From contig JAVGWX010000009.1 of NCBI GenBank assembly GCA_036924085.1, forward strand, positions 59,932,331 through 59,996,330: 64,000 bases of DNA, read 5' to 3'. The notes beneath the pieces are model-generated. The model saw only the letters and a program-made list of their open reading frames with translations, made no database searches and was not told where the DNA came from. Source of the DNA: Ariolimax columbianus (lineage: Eukaryota; Mollusca; Gastropoda; Stylommatophora; Arionidae). Made by a program: the position numbers and the translations under genes. This document shows positions 33,301 through 43,676 of this stretch, one piece after another (the stretch's first letter is position 1; every line of letters starts with the position of its first letter).

Positions 33301-34930
33301 AGAATGTCTACAAGAAATGCAAAATCACACTTCCAGCTTTTTGTTGTCAAACCCTTTCGGTGGTTTTCTTTTCTTGGTAATGGAACCAGAATACGTTTCT
33401 CATTTATCAAATCGTAAAAGTGCGTCTTCATCGCTTTTGCAAAGGTAAACAACTTCGTCTTAAAAGAAAAGATTTTCTCGAACATGTTTCAGAAATTCTT
33501 GAAACTGGCGATAATTTAGAGTAAATGTATGCAGGAAGCTACAGTGGTCACATGGACGATTTTGATTGACTTTACACACACGATTTGCTGGTGTAAAATG
33601 CAGTAATGCATAAACACACATCTTGTGTATCGATGTTCATATAAGATAACAGTGATCTGCTTTTAACAGCAACGTCCAATAATTGGTGGAGCCCCGTTGG
33701 TTGGAACCCCGATTATCTTTTCTCACTTAAGGTTGAATTTATTTAAAACGTTTTAACTTCCTGGAAATTCTATTCTCCCCTTACATGTTTCAATGGCTTA
33801 AAAGCAAGCAGATCTTCTATTGAATTGTATTTGCACAAATATAGTCACATGATCGATATATGTAATGTCATTGGTCTTCTTTGATAAGTCTAGTCACAAT
33901 CAATGAGAAAGACGTATTTCTTCAATGTTATTGCTTTTGCTGGGTTGTAATATTTTAATGACAGCACTCAGACAGTCTTTGACCACGTCTCTATCGGAAT
34001 ATGACGTTGAGTGATTTTTTCACTGACAATAGTACTAACAATGTTGTCAGTTTCCTTTTTCCATTTGTAGAAAAGCATCTGATTAGAAGATACATTATTT
34101 TTTTAAACTTGGTATTTTTTGTTTGATTAGCTGGCCTTTGAAATAAGTTTAATTGGCCTCCTTGGTATTATGTCTTTGTAGGTTATATACTTTCACAGCA
34201 GAATAGTTTCAAAACAAATGAAAAAACAGGATTTTCCTTGTGTACGACAAGAAAGTAAACATCGGTCCAATTTGATTAACATGTACCACGCGTACTGTCC
34301 ACTGTTCTCTTCGTCAACGATGCATTATTTACAATATAGAACACCAACACAACTGTAACAAAACAAGACGAATATAATAAATTTCAATCTGCCATGAATA
34401 TCAGCATAATTATATGTAACAAACGTGTTTTATAAAACGCTATGTGACGCTCAGTCGATACTGCCAGTTGTGTTTGGCGGTATTGCTTACATGTAGTAAA
34501 TATATTTATATTAATGCATTTGATTGACCGTTTCTTGACGTGTCAGCTTCATCTCGAGGGGCTTTAACTTGCCTTTTTCTTGTAAAGTTCATAGGATAAC
34601 TCTACATACATCAAATGTGAGGTCCTCATCGAGTACACATGCACAGCCTATGAAACAATTCAAATTAATTCAATATTTTTTATTTATTGCAAATTTAAAT
34701 TCAGGATGTTATGAGTACGTTGTAATTGATTGACTGTTTCCTTGTTTACATTAAAGGCTGTAACAGTCCGTAAGGTATCTGTCGGGCTAGATTCAGTGAC
34801 ATTTGTAAAAGTATCCGCGGTCTATCAAATCAGGCCGAATGCTGCCCGCTTTGTCTGAGTTAGAGCAACCACGAATATGACAATTAGCCCGCAGAGAAAT
34901 CTATTTGAGGTAGCCACGAAATATAACACA
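33301..34930. other. No gene recognised
   Basis: 1.6 kb of AT-rich DNA without repeats or domains I can identify. Confidence 0.4.
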
Positions 34931-34934
34931 ATTC

Positions 34935-35415
34935 TCCTTATTCTTCGTTCGATCTCAATCTCCCGATACCAAGCCCTAAACGTTCTCTCACTCCCGCTAC
35001 CAAGCCCTGAACGTTCTCTCACTCCCGCTACCAAGCCCTGAACGTTCTCTCACTCCCGCTACCAAGCCCTGAACGTTCTCTCACTCCCGCTTCCAAGCCC
35101 TGAACGGCCTCAATCTCCCGATACCAAGCCCTGAACGTTCTCAATCTCCCGCTACGAAGACCTGAACGGTCTCGATCTCCCGATACCAAGCCCTGAACGT
35201 TCTCAATCTCCCGATACCAAGCTCTGAAGGTTCTCAATCTCCCGCTACCAAGCCCTGAACGTTCTCTCACTCCCGCTACCAAGCTCTGAACGTTCTCAAT
35301 CTCCCGATACCAAGCTCTGAACGTTCTCAATATCCCGCTACCAAGCCCTGAACGTTCTCTCACTCCCGCTACCAAGCCCTGAACGTTCTCAATCTACCGC
35401 TACCAAGCCCTGAAA
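34935..35415. repeat. 31-bp array made from the SINE-A 3' end
   Basis: About fourteen or fifteen units of CCCGCTACCAAGCCCTGAAC plus GTTCTCTCACT or GTTCTCAATCT. The unit is exactly the terminal motif of SINE-A (TTCTCAATCTCCCGCTACCA), and the array runs straight into a SINE-A body at 35416. The long frame on the minus strand with GLGSG and AWYREIE repeats is a by-product. Confidence 0.9.
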
Positions 35416-35712
35416 TGGATTGCTAGTAGCAGTATGTTCTCCAGAGAACGGAATGTGTTGTGTCGTAGTTTACAGGTTGACTACGATATTTACATTTATC
35501 AGTCCGACACATCCGACTTCAGCAGGCATTTTTTAGTACCGGGTTAGCCTTCCCTCTTTGATCCTTTAATCCTTAGCCAGTCTGCTCTGTTGCATTCTGT
35601 TATCCGCGTGGAGGTGTAGAAGGGTCTTGACAGCTCTTGCCCTGACGCTAGCAGTCAGCTTTGGGTTGCTGACCACTGCAGCGCATGCACTGCTAAGCAT
35701 CTTGATCCCTAA
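35416..35712 (-). repeat. SINE-A body attached to the 31-bp array
   Basis: Contains GAGAACGGAATGTGTTGTGT, the core CACATCCGACTTCAGCAGGC at 35507-35526, and the head side (GACGCTAGCAGTCAGC, GACCACTGCAGCGC) up to TCTTGATCCC near 35708. In SINE orientation it reads on the minus strand, head at 35710 and tail in the array. Confidence 0.8.
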
Positions 35713-35719
35713 ACGCAGT

Positions 35720-36640
35720 TGATAGGCTACATTTGATTTCATAATTTTTCTTTTATTTGAGTACGTTTTTTCCTTGAAATATATCTTATCATCATTATCA
35801 GTATTATCATCTTCTTGTGTTGTTATAAGTCATTTAAGGTGAAGTTTTCTGTCGCATGTCAGCTTTATCGCAGATGTTGTTGTCATTCCGTGTTTCTATA
35901 GTGTCTAACTAACACCCTCTATTCATCTTTTTCTTGGTCTGCCTCTTGCTCTGGTAACTTCGCTTTGATTCTGTCATGTCCGAATCGACTTTATTCTCTG
36001 AATTCCATTTATTTTCGGTGTTGCACCTACCTTCTGTCTAAATTTGTATGTGTACTCTGTCCAGCCGTGTGACCTTGACAGCGTTTCTTAAACATCTTAT
36101 TTCCCGTTCCATGATTTGTCTTTCTTGTGCCTTGGTGAAAGTCCATGTCTTATAATGGTAGCAACGAGTTGGTATAACAATTGTATTTATCACTTGTCTT
36201 TTTGTACTCATTGAAATGTGTTTGTGTTTTAATAATGGTGAGAGCTGATAGGAAACGACATTTGCTTTTTTAGTTCTTTATTTCCATTCTCTATCCAGCC
36301 TGTCCCTTTCATCTCGCGTGAACACCCTGCCAAAGTATTTGAATTGACTGACCATTTTAAGTTATGTGCAATTTATGTTTATTTGACTATTCAGTTGATT
36401 TATCATTGTCTGTGTCTTTGCTGTACTAATACTCATATTATATAAATCGCAGGAATTGTCAAATGTATTCAAATATTATTGGAAAGCATCTGAGTGAAAG
36501 ATATTCTGATCATCCACAAAAAGGAGCTCCGTCATTGTGGTGGTTTCTGGTTTGCCTTTACCGGTTATTCTGTCCATGTATGACTTAACGTCTATACTGG
36601 TTTAGAAGACTTTACAGAATCAGTATACAACCAGTTTCTT
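35720..36640 (-). pseudogene. Decayed RT C-terminal region and CR1/L2-like tail
   Basis: Minus-strand conceptual reading around 36170-36010 gives HTWTKAQERQIMEREIRCLR, AVKVTRLDRV and nearby residues, like the post-palm part of RTE/L1-type elements. All frames are broken. At 36597-36640 lies a separate 3' UTR piece (CTGGTTTAGAAGACT, ACAACCAGTTT) homologous in inverse orientation to the end of the CR1/L2-like element at 22460-22510. Confidence 0.45.
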
Positions 36641-36779
36641 GGAGTGTGGTTTTTACCGAGTAGATCTTAATAGACTCAAACACTAGAGCTAAGTAGACCT
36701 GCAGCCATTTGAGCGTCATCTATAGCTGCTCTTATCAAACCACCTGGGGAAAGGTGCAAATAACTTGGGTAGATTTTTT

Positions 36780-37020
36780 ATTTGAGTTTTATTCGGGCAG
36801 AAGCCGTTACGCCTACTCTTTTCGATTTTCAAATGCCAATAAATTGTTAACGTGCTCGATACTGAACGCGGGAGTCCGATCTCACTATCCAGAGATCGGG
36901 AGAATTTTTACCAGAAGATCCTCGTTAAAAACAATCCCGGTCTCCACCGTGATTCGAACACGCGACCTCCGGCATCTACACCTAACCTCGAGACTACTGA
37001 GTCCCGACTGAGTATACAAT
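36780..37020 (-). repeat. tRNA-headed SINE (type C), copy 2
   Basis: The minus strand begins CAGTCGGGACTCAGTAGTCT and has GGTCGCGTGTTCGAATCACG as B-box region at about 36947-36966. The body repeats the GATCTC..GAGATC hairpin and ATTCGGGCAGAAGCCGTTAC of the family also seen at 13640-13985. Confidence 0.75.
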
Positions 37021-37134
37021 GAACAAAAGTGGCGATAGTGCACACGCCGGTCTTAACCGCAAGTCAATTAGCGAGTCCGCTGGTGTTCTCACAGTACTTT
37101 CATTGTTGTTATCAGAAACTCAGTAAATACATTG
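37021..37134. other. No gene recognised
   Basis: Short unremarkable spacer. Confidence 0.3.
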
Positions 37135-37317
37135 CTCTTGTATTTATGTCAGGTAAAGATAGTGGGAGTTTGACTTGGCTGTAGTGCAATACAAGTTATC
37201 GCAATAGGATCATCACTATGGGATTCTCTTGTATTTATGTCAGGTAAAGATAGTGGGAGTTTGACTTGGCTGTAGTGCAATACAAGTTATCGCAATAGGA
37301 TCATCACTATGGGATTC
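37135..37317. repeat. Perfect-looking 91-bp tandem duplication
   Basis: Two copies of a 91-bp segment beginning CTCTTGTATTTATGTCAGG at 37135 and 37226. By eye they are identical, so the duplication is recent or an assembly artefact. Confidence 0.85.
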
Positions 37318-37464
37318 ACATTGTAAATCCATATTTCGTTGGTCAGATTATGTAACCAGGAGCGCTGTAAAGGACAGGAAGTGAGGTCTTGGTCATTATG
37401 TTTCATCTAAGTGAGTTTTGACTTCCAATTATAATGGTGCAATTGTTCATTTATAAACAGTTGG

Positions 37465-38102
37465 CTTGCCTTGGCTTCGTTCGTTCTCAATCTCCCGCTA
37501 CCAAACCCTAAAAGGGCTTAAGTAGCAGAATGTAGTCCAGAGAACGAAATGCGTTGTGTTGTAGTTTACAGGTTGACTGCGATATTTGCACCTTTCGGTC
37601 CAACACATCTGACTTCAGCATTTTTTGAGTACTGGGTTAGCATTCCCTCTTCGATCCCTTCTCCTAAGCCAGTCTGCCCTGCTGCAGCCTGCTATCCAGG
37701 ATTACCACGTGGAGGTGTAGAAGAGTCTTGGCAGCTCTGTTTCGCTGGCCCTGACGCTAGCAGTCAGCTATGGGTCGCTGACCACTGCAGCTCATGCGCT
37801 GCTCAGCCCTAGTTTGCTGGCCCTGACGCTAGCAGTCAGCTATGGGTCGCTGACCACTTCAGCTCATGCGCTGCTCAGCCCTAGTTCGCTGGCCCTGACG
37901 CTAGCAGTCAGCTATGGGTCGCTGACCACTGCAGCTCATGCGCTGCTCAGCCCTAGTTCGCTGGCCCTGACGCTTGCAGTCAGCTATGGGTCGCTGACCA
38001 CTGCAGCTCATGCGCTGCTCATCCCTAGTTCGCTGGCCCTGAAACTAGCAGTCAGCTATGGGTCGCTGACCACTGCAGCTCATGCGCTGCTCAGCATCTG
38101 AT
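37465..38102 (-). repeat. SINE-A with tandemly amplified head (72-bp units)
   Basis: Normal SINE-A tail and core at 37470-37720 (CAATCTCCCGCTACCAAACC, the core at 37606-37620). The tRNA-like head, GACGCTAGCAGTCAGCTATG and GACCACTGCAGCTCATGCGC, is then repeated about five times at 37745-38100 with a period of 72 bp. Because 72 is divisible by three, a plus-strand frame with a 24-residue repeat (LALTLAVSYGSLTTAAHALL plus SPSS) stays open; I do not regard it as a gene. Confidence 0.88.
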
Positions 38103-38690
38103 CTATAAACAGTTGAAGTGGTGAGAAGACTTTAGCGTGCATAAATCGTGTATGTAAGGTGATGTTACTGTCTGGCACAATACTTGTAAAATTTATGCGA
38201 TTTGTAAAGTGCCTAATATTTTAAGCATCACGATAGTTCGCGGAACAGTTTGCACCCTTCGAGGCACAGGAAGTTCGGTCTCAAACCAGCTGGTAATCAC
38301 TGTTCTAAAAATACGTAATTCAGAATAATCTGTAAGGATTCTGTAAATTTTTCAATAATATATATCTATGATTGTTTGGAACCACAGCTAACTTCAGTAA
38401 AGTTAAAGTCTTTACAATATTTTTGTTAACTTAGCAGGTATTTAACCCGGCTACTGCCTAGGTAAACAACATTTATTTCTCAGTCCTAAAAATCATCACC
38501 ACGCCGTTTATAGATTTGTGTAAGCCACTTGATAGGCGTGGCTTGACACGTATCTCGATCATCTTTTACTAAAAGGGCGTATGAAGTATTCTGGTCTTTA
38601 TGATCATTATATATATATATATTGTGTAGCTTTTGTAGTTTCATCAGCACGGTGGCGAGGTAGACAAACTCCTTTTCTGGAACACAGACA
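38103..38690. other. No gene recognised
   Basis: AT-rich DNA with a short (TA)n at 38608-38622. Confidence 0.35.
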
Positions 38691-38795
38691 AAGATGTAAA
38701 CAGTCAAATGGGCCACATTGTTATCCGGTATAACATGTTAGAACCATTGTGCACTACCTGGTATATATTTCTGACGTGGCTGACGTTGATATTTT
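38691..38795. repeat. Single unit related to the 45.8-46.1 kb array
   Basis: The order GATGTAAACAGTCAAATG, CCACATTGTTATCCGGTATA, TGTGCACTACCTGGTATATA and TTTCTGACGTGG resembles the units at 45840-46150 (CCACATTGCCATCTAGTATA, TGTGTACTACCTGTCATATA, TTTCTGAGGTGG). Confidence 0.6.
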
Positions 38796-39840
38796 GTTTG
38801 TTGTTATTGGTGTCTGTATGTATTTAGTTTGTTATTGTTGTTTGTGTGTATTTAGTTTGTTTGTGTAGTTGTTGTTGTCTATAACTATGTAGTTTGTTGT
38901 TGTTGTTGGTGTGTGTATGTATTTCGTTTGTTGGTGTTGTTGTTGTTTGTATGTATTTAGTTTGTTGGTGTTGTTGTTGTCTGTATGTATTTAGTTTGTT
39001 GTTGTTGTCTGTATGGTTTTAGTTTCTTGTTGTCGTCATTATGTATTTATGTTTGTTGTTGTTGATGCATGAATGTTTTGTGTTTGCTGTTGTTGTTTTT
39101 GTCATTATATATTTATGTTTCTTGTAGTTGTTCTCATTATGTATTTCTGTTCGTTGTTGTTGATGCATGTATGTTTTGCTGTTGTTGTTATTGTCTGAAT
39201 GTATTTAGCTTGTTGATGTTGTTGTCTGTATGTATTTGGTTTGTCATTATTGTTGTCTGCATGTATTTAGTTTCTTGTTGTTGTTGTCTGTATGTATTTA
39301 GTTTGTTTGTTGTTGTTGTCTGTATGTATTTAGTTTGTTGTTGTTGTTATATGTATGTGTTTAGTTTGTTGTTGTCTGTATGTTTTAGTTTGTTGTTGTT
39401 AATGTCTGTATGTATTTAGTTCGTTGTTTTCTGTATGTAATTAGTTTGTTGCTGTTTTCGGTTTTATTTAGTTTGTTGTTGTTGTCTGTATGTTTTAAGT
39501 TTATTGTTGTTCTCATTTTGTAAATTTTGTTTGTAATTGTTGTTGTCATTATATATTTATGTTTGTTGTTGTTGATGCACGTATGTTTTTAGTTTGTTGT
39601 TGTTGTCATTATATAGTTGTGTTTATTGTTGTCTGTACGTATTTAGTATGTTTATGTTGCTGTTGTCTGAAAGCTGTATTTCGTTGTAGCATTCTGTGTG
39701 TATTTATTTTTATGATGGTGATTGTAAGTACTAAAATAACATGTGTTTTCTTTGTGTATGTAGTTGTTGTTTTGTTGCATATATTTACGTGATTATTGTT
39801 TTTTTTTGTGTGTATGTATTTGCTTGGTTGTTTGGGAAGT
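38796..39840. repeat. TTG-rich minisatellite region
   Basis: About 1 kb of degenerate TTTAGTTTGTTGTTGTTG and TCTGTATGTATTTAG units with variable numbers of TTG triplets. Long frames rich in Cys/Val/Leu are compositional. Confidence 0.9.
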
Positions 39841-40150
39841 TTACAGCTACTCGTGTCAGGTGAAACATACCGATACATATGGGAGGGAATTGTAATCAGG
39901 GTAAAGTGAAACATAGTGATTAAAGTGGGGGTGACGAGTAATCAAAGTGAGTTAAAAAAAACACTGATTAAGATGCAAGCGAAGCGTAATCAGGATGAGG
40001 TGGTAGTGAGGAGTAATCAGGTTCAGGTGAAAGATACTGATCAAGGTGAAAGCGAACAATAATTAGAGGCATATGAAAAATACTGATTGAGATGGTAGCG
40101 ATGAGTAATCAGTGCCAGGTGAAACATACTGATCAAGATCCCCATCTGAC
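39841..40150. repeat. Degenerate array GTGAAACATACTGATCAAG, unit about 50 bp
   Basis: Repeated GAGTAATCAGGNNNAGGTGAAA and CTGATCAAGATG modules at 39870-40135 with irregular spacing. Confidence 0.7.
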
Positions 40151-40430
40151 GCCATCTTGCGTACTCTTGGAAACAGGTCGTGACCAGTCTAACCAACGAA
40201 AAATGGTACACCCCTGTAATTTCCACATTGGCAATCTTTCTAAAGAACCTCAAATTGCATTATAACCAGAAAAATCCTGATTCACTGCCTCAAAAACAAA
40301 TCAGGATGTAACTAGAATCGCTGTAACCTGCTAACAAAAAATACTAAGACTTAACATGAGTTGCTTCGAAACATCTCAACAACCAAAGACAGTACTGAAA
40401 AACATAAAAGCAAGAAGACATTGTTGTTGG
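40151..40430. other. No gene recognised
   Basis: Nothing recognisable. Confidence 0.3.
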
Positions 40431-40905
40431 TCCATCGTAATTAGTTGAGACCACCTTGCCAATATTCTTTGTTTGCATTAGTTTGACGATAGCTATATAA
40501 AGTAATCCGAGCCCTGAATTGTCTGCTGTACTTAGTAAAAGAAATAGGACAACCCGTTCTATCAGATACATGATTTTTTTGTGTGATCTGACTTGCGAAG
40601 CGATTGTCTCTGGATGCATCATTTACACTTGATACCTCCATTATACACCCTCCACAATAGTGTTTTGCCAGTCTGGGCAATTGGGGGCTATTCTTCCCAG
40701 TCGTTATGGTTAATACCGCACTGGATCAGTGATCTGTTAAGGGTATCCTTGTACCTTACCTGATTCCCACCGCTTCCTCTTTTGCCATTTTGAAGTCCGC
40801 CATAGAGTAACTCTTTTTGATATATGTTAATCCGACATGCATATCCCATGGAATTATCATACGATGACACAGCTACCTTAAACATGGCAGGAGACAAATT
40901 AAGAT
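40431..40905 (-). pseudogene. RT-element C-terminus with zinc-finger-like tail
   Basis: Minus-strand frame 40897-40688 has KELLYGGLQNGKRGSGGNQV, RYKDTLNRSLIQ and W-E-E. This matches the common C-terminal block LLYGEL..GKR..GGQ.KRYKDTLK.SL......WE of invertebrate endonuclease/RT elements. The next frame downstream (40680-40441) has CPISFTKYSRQFRARITLYS, the remnant of the CxxC...F.ARIGLYSH finger that ends these proteins. A frameshift or stop separates them near 40685. The family differs from family 5 and from the RTE-like copies above. Confidence 0.7.
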
Positions 40906-40925
40906 ATAAAATTAACTTCGTTTAG

Positions 40926-40927
<2 letters not shown>

Positions 40928-40985
<58 letters not shown>
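40928..40985. repeat. (TA)n microsatellite
   Basis: Uninterrupted TA tract. Confidence 0.95.
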
Positions 40986-40986
<1 letters not shown>

Positions 40987-40989
40987 TAT

Positions 40990-41632
40990 TCGTCGTCACC
41001 TGGTTGATCATTCCTGAGCTTGGTTGTAAGGTAGTCTAAGTATATCTCTCAATTTGACCCTATCCCAATGAGCTCTCTTCATTTCAGCAAAGGTTCGAAC
41101 TTCACATATAATGTTTGTGCATGTCTGAGATGTAACGGTGAGTCGTAATTGTCCTCTTCCTCTTTTCCCTGAATCTTGCCCTGTAGCCTCTTATGTAACT
41201 GACTTTCATGTCTTATGTTTCCATCGTCGTTTCTGTATCTTTATCAATATTTGTCATTGTGTGACTAATTCAGTGAGAATATTAGCATTGAATCATCTTT
41301 CTATGCAACTCACGCTTTCCATTCTACGGTATCCCCACATTTCAACGCTTCCAAGCTTGTTTCATCATTTTTTTTACCACAGTCCATGTTTCCGACGCAC
41401 ACGGTGCAATTCAGCATATATGAGCGGCTATTATTATTTTGCTTGGCTCTATCCAGATATTATATTTGAAGCTTCTTTATGTCAATGCAGTCCTTGTATT
41501 AATATTTGTCTTATTGTAGGAATTCTTATATGATTTTCCCTAAATATGGAAACTGGTGTACCTGTTCGATTATTTCTTCCGCGATGTTTTTACTAATTTG
41601 CCTATGTTTCTTGGCTATTGCCGAGGCCTTCA
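40990..41632 (-). pseudogene. Decayed RT post-palm region
   Basis: On the minus strand near 41600-41520 the frame reads AEEIIEQVHQFPYLGKII, the usual EQV..F.YLG..I motif just after the RT palm, with a further SETWTVVKK-like trace near 41395. The equivalent region is seen again at 56965-57213, where the same EIIEQVHKF.YLG motif occurs, so the two are copies of one family. Everything else is broken. Confidence 0.55.
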
Positions 41633-41643
41633 TATATATATGT

Positions 41644-41721
<78 letters not shown>
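41633..41721. repeat. (TA)n microsatellite
   Basis: Long TA tract with one GTATACAT interruption at its left end. Confidence 0.95.
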
Positions 41722-41722
<1 letters not shown>

Positions 41723-42087
41723 GAAACCTAAAGTATTGTATATCCCTTACAATAAATAGGCCGACGACAGAGTGTCTGAGGAAATGAGAAATGTACCTCA
41801 TCACGACACACGTATTACGATCACGGAGGCTAAGACTTTTGTTAGGAACAGAGACACGAACAGAATGGGTACTACTAGAAATCGCGCAAATTTTTATAGA
41901 ACAGAAGTGAGCAAGTAGTTCTATTCAGGCTTTGAACAGGTTACGGGAGATAGGGATAACAGCTATTCAACAGACTAAAGACATAAACTACTTAAACATA
42001 TAACAGCGGTACAGATAGATTGACCGTTGAGAATCTGCTACAAGCTGTCGAACATTCGATCAATAGAGAAAGAACGTGATCTGCAGG
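41722..42087. other. No gene recognised
   Basis: No supportable features. Confidence 0.35.
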
Positions 42088-42100
42088 GGTCTTTGTATAT
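42088..42100. other. Target-site duplication of copy C (3' arm)
   Basis: GGTCTTTGTATAT here and again at 43664-43676; the leading GG may instead be microhomology with the element. Confidence 0.8.
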
Positions 42101-42218
42101 TCTTCTTCTTCTTCGTACGCAGTCAGACAGTAACCATTATATTTTCGAAAAAAGCGGCGGTCATCCTGAGGCTGTCGACACTGCCATAGAGCTTGTCTTG
42201 CAGTTCCACTGGTGATGG

Positions 42219-43031
42219 CTACATCTGCTCTCTCTGATCCTCGTATATCGGGCAGTTCTGCAGCAGATGTTCAGCGGTCATTTTACCGGTACCGCACGGG
42301 CATTCGTCGGTACCACCTATCTTTAATTTGTTGAATAGGTGGTACCTCAGTCTATTGTGGCCAGTGCGAAGTCTGAAGACAACGACCTGCTCTCTTCTGT
42401 TCAACTGGTAATAGACATCGTTTTTGGTGTAACCGGTATGTTCGGTTTCCCATTTGGTCATGTATCTGGCTTTGATAAGCCGTTTTGACTCTTCGTACGT
42501 CATACTAGTATCTGTTTGTGGTAGTCTTGCACCTTCTTTTGCCAGTCTGTCTGCCTCCTCGTTGCCTTGGATGTTGCAGTGTGATGGGACCCACTGTACC
42601 ACTACCCTTTTTGGTGCGGACTGCTGGCACAGTTGGCAGAGTGCTGCTCTTAAGTCATTAAGCTCAGTGTTTTTCTGGCTTTTTAGCGCTGTGACTACAG
42701 CGAGAGCATCTGTAAGCAGGACTATATGGCTTTCATTTTCTTTATGTGTCACCATTTCCTCCACTGCCGCCCTCAGTGCCTCTGCCTCCGCTCTGAAGTT
42801 GCTTGTGTGCTTACCAGTAGCGAATGACAGTGTTATTTTTCTGCCATTTGGTAGGTTCAGGAATGCTCCTGCCCCTCCGTTCTGTGTAGTGTTTGTTACA
42901 GAACCGTCGGTGTATGCATGGGTCCAGTCCATGCTTGGGTAGCTTTTCGATATAAAGCTTAAGGTAGTATCTTTCCCTTCTTTTTCAGTCTGGCAGTTTT
43001 TGTTTCCAATACCTGGTCTATTTTCTACCAC
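42219..43031 (-). pseudogene. Family 1 copy C: RNase H and zinc tail frame
   Basis: 270 open codons carrying YTDGSVTNTTQNGGAG, the Glu of AEALRAAVEEMV, LLTDALAVVTAL, WVPSHCNIQGNEEADRLA and a C-terminal CPCGTGKMTAEHLLQNCP cluster. The RNase H catalytic set looks complete, and the zinc cluster has lost its first Cys (GGTDECPC instead of GCTDECPC). Upstream a small deletion near 43105 breaks the frame from the thumb. Confidence 0.85.
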
Positions 43032-43102
43032 CTCTGGAAATATATCCTGCCTCCAGGTAGGTTTTCGTACAGTAGTGATGAGTTTTGGTTGTGTTAGTGC
43101 GT

Positions 43103-43665
43103 TTATGGGATCTTCGCTTTGGCTATTTCTGCAAAGTTTCTCCGCTTTAGTTTCCCATTTCCCAAATTGTTTAGTCTCTGGTGCATTGGATGGTCAGTCA
43201 GTCTTCGGAGTTTCTCTGACTGCAGCTGGGCTCTGCAGTCTCTTCCATCGGTCATTGATTGCAGTTTTGTAATCTTTTCAAGTTCTACAATTGGCGTTGA
43301 CTTCATGCCTCCTGTTATGACTCTCATGGCTTGGTTTTGAAGTTTGCTAACTCTATCGAAGTTCGCCTTTGCTGCTGTTGTCCATGCCGCAATGCCATAC
43401 TTGAGAACTGGTCTCACTCTTCCAGTGTACAGTTTCTTTAGTATGCCTTCGTCTGCTCCCCAGCTTGTGCCAGCAAGTTTCCTTTTGATTGCCATTCTTT
43501 CTCTGGCTCTCATTCGGTTTCTCTCGATCTGACTTTTCCATGTCATGCGCCGATCAATTGTGACTCCCAGATAGTTTGGGTTGTCGTTTGGCTGCAGGAA
43601 TTTGCCATTTAAACTTAATTTGGTATTTTGGAGTTTGATTGAAAGCGAGAATATTGTGCATGTGG
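43103..43665 (-). pseudogene. Family 1 copy C: RT thumb piece
   Basis: The thumb and connection region YLGVTIDRRMTWKSQIERNR through RPVLKYGIAAWTTAAKANFD and the L-I-V-E-L-E-K-I-T-K-L part. The frame upstream of 43665 (to 43753) belongs to flanking DNA. It is separated from the RNase H frame by a deletion of about ten bases relative to copy A (after GATCTTCG on the plus strand near 43115). Confidence 0.8.
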
Positions 43666-43676
43666 TCTTTGTATAT

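Larger units (their letters stand above)
42101..43665 (-). mobile_element. Family 1 LINE, copy C, 5'-truncated in the RT thumb
   Basis: A minus-strand copy with an 11-13-bp target duplication (42088-42100 and 43664-43676) and a GAA tail at 42101-42114. It starts after the FADD box, at the KTTCTIFSLS segment, so the catalytic RT core is absent. Tail sequence just before the GAA repeats is CTGACTGCGTACGAAGAAG, slightly different from copies A and B. Confidence 0.9.

Noticed and set aside
35028..35375. Minus-strand repeat protein rich in GLGSG and AWYREIE
   Set aside because: It is the 31-bp array derived from the SINE-A tail.
37814..38101. Repeat protein with 24-residue units
   Set aside because: It is the amplified tRNA-like SINE head; the 72-bp period keeps the frame open by arithmetic.
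39069..39419. Cys/Val/Leu-rich membrane protein
   Set aside because: Translation of TTG-rich minisatellite DNA.
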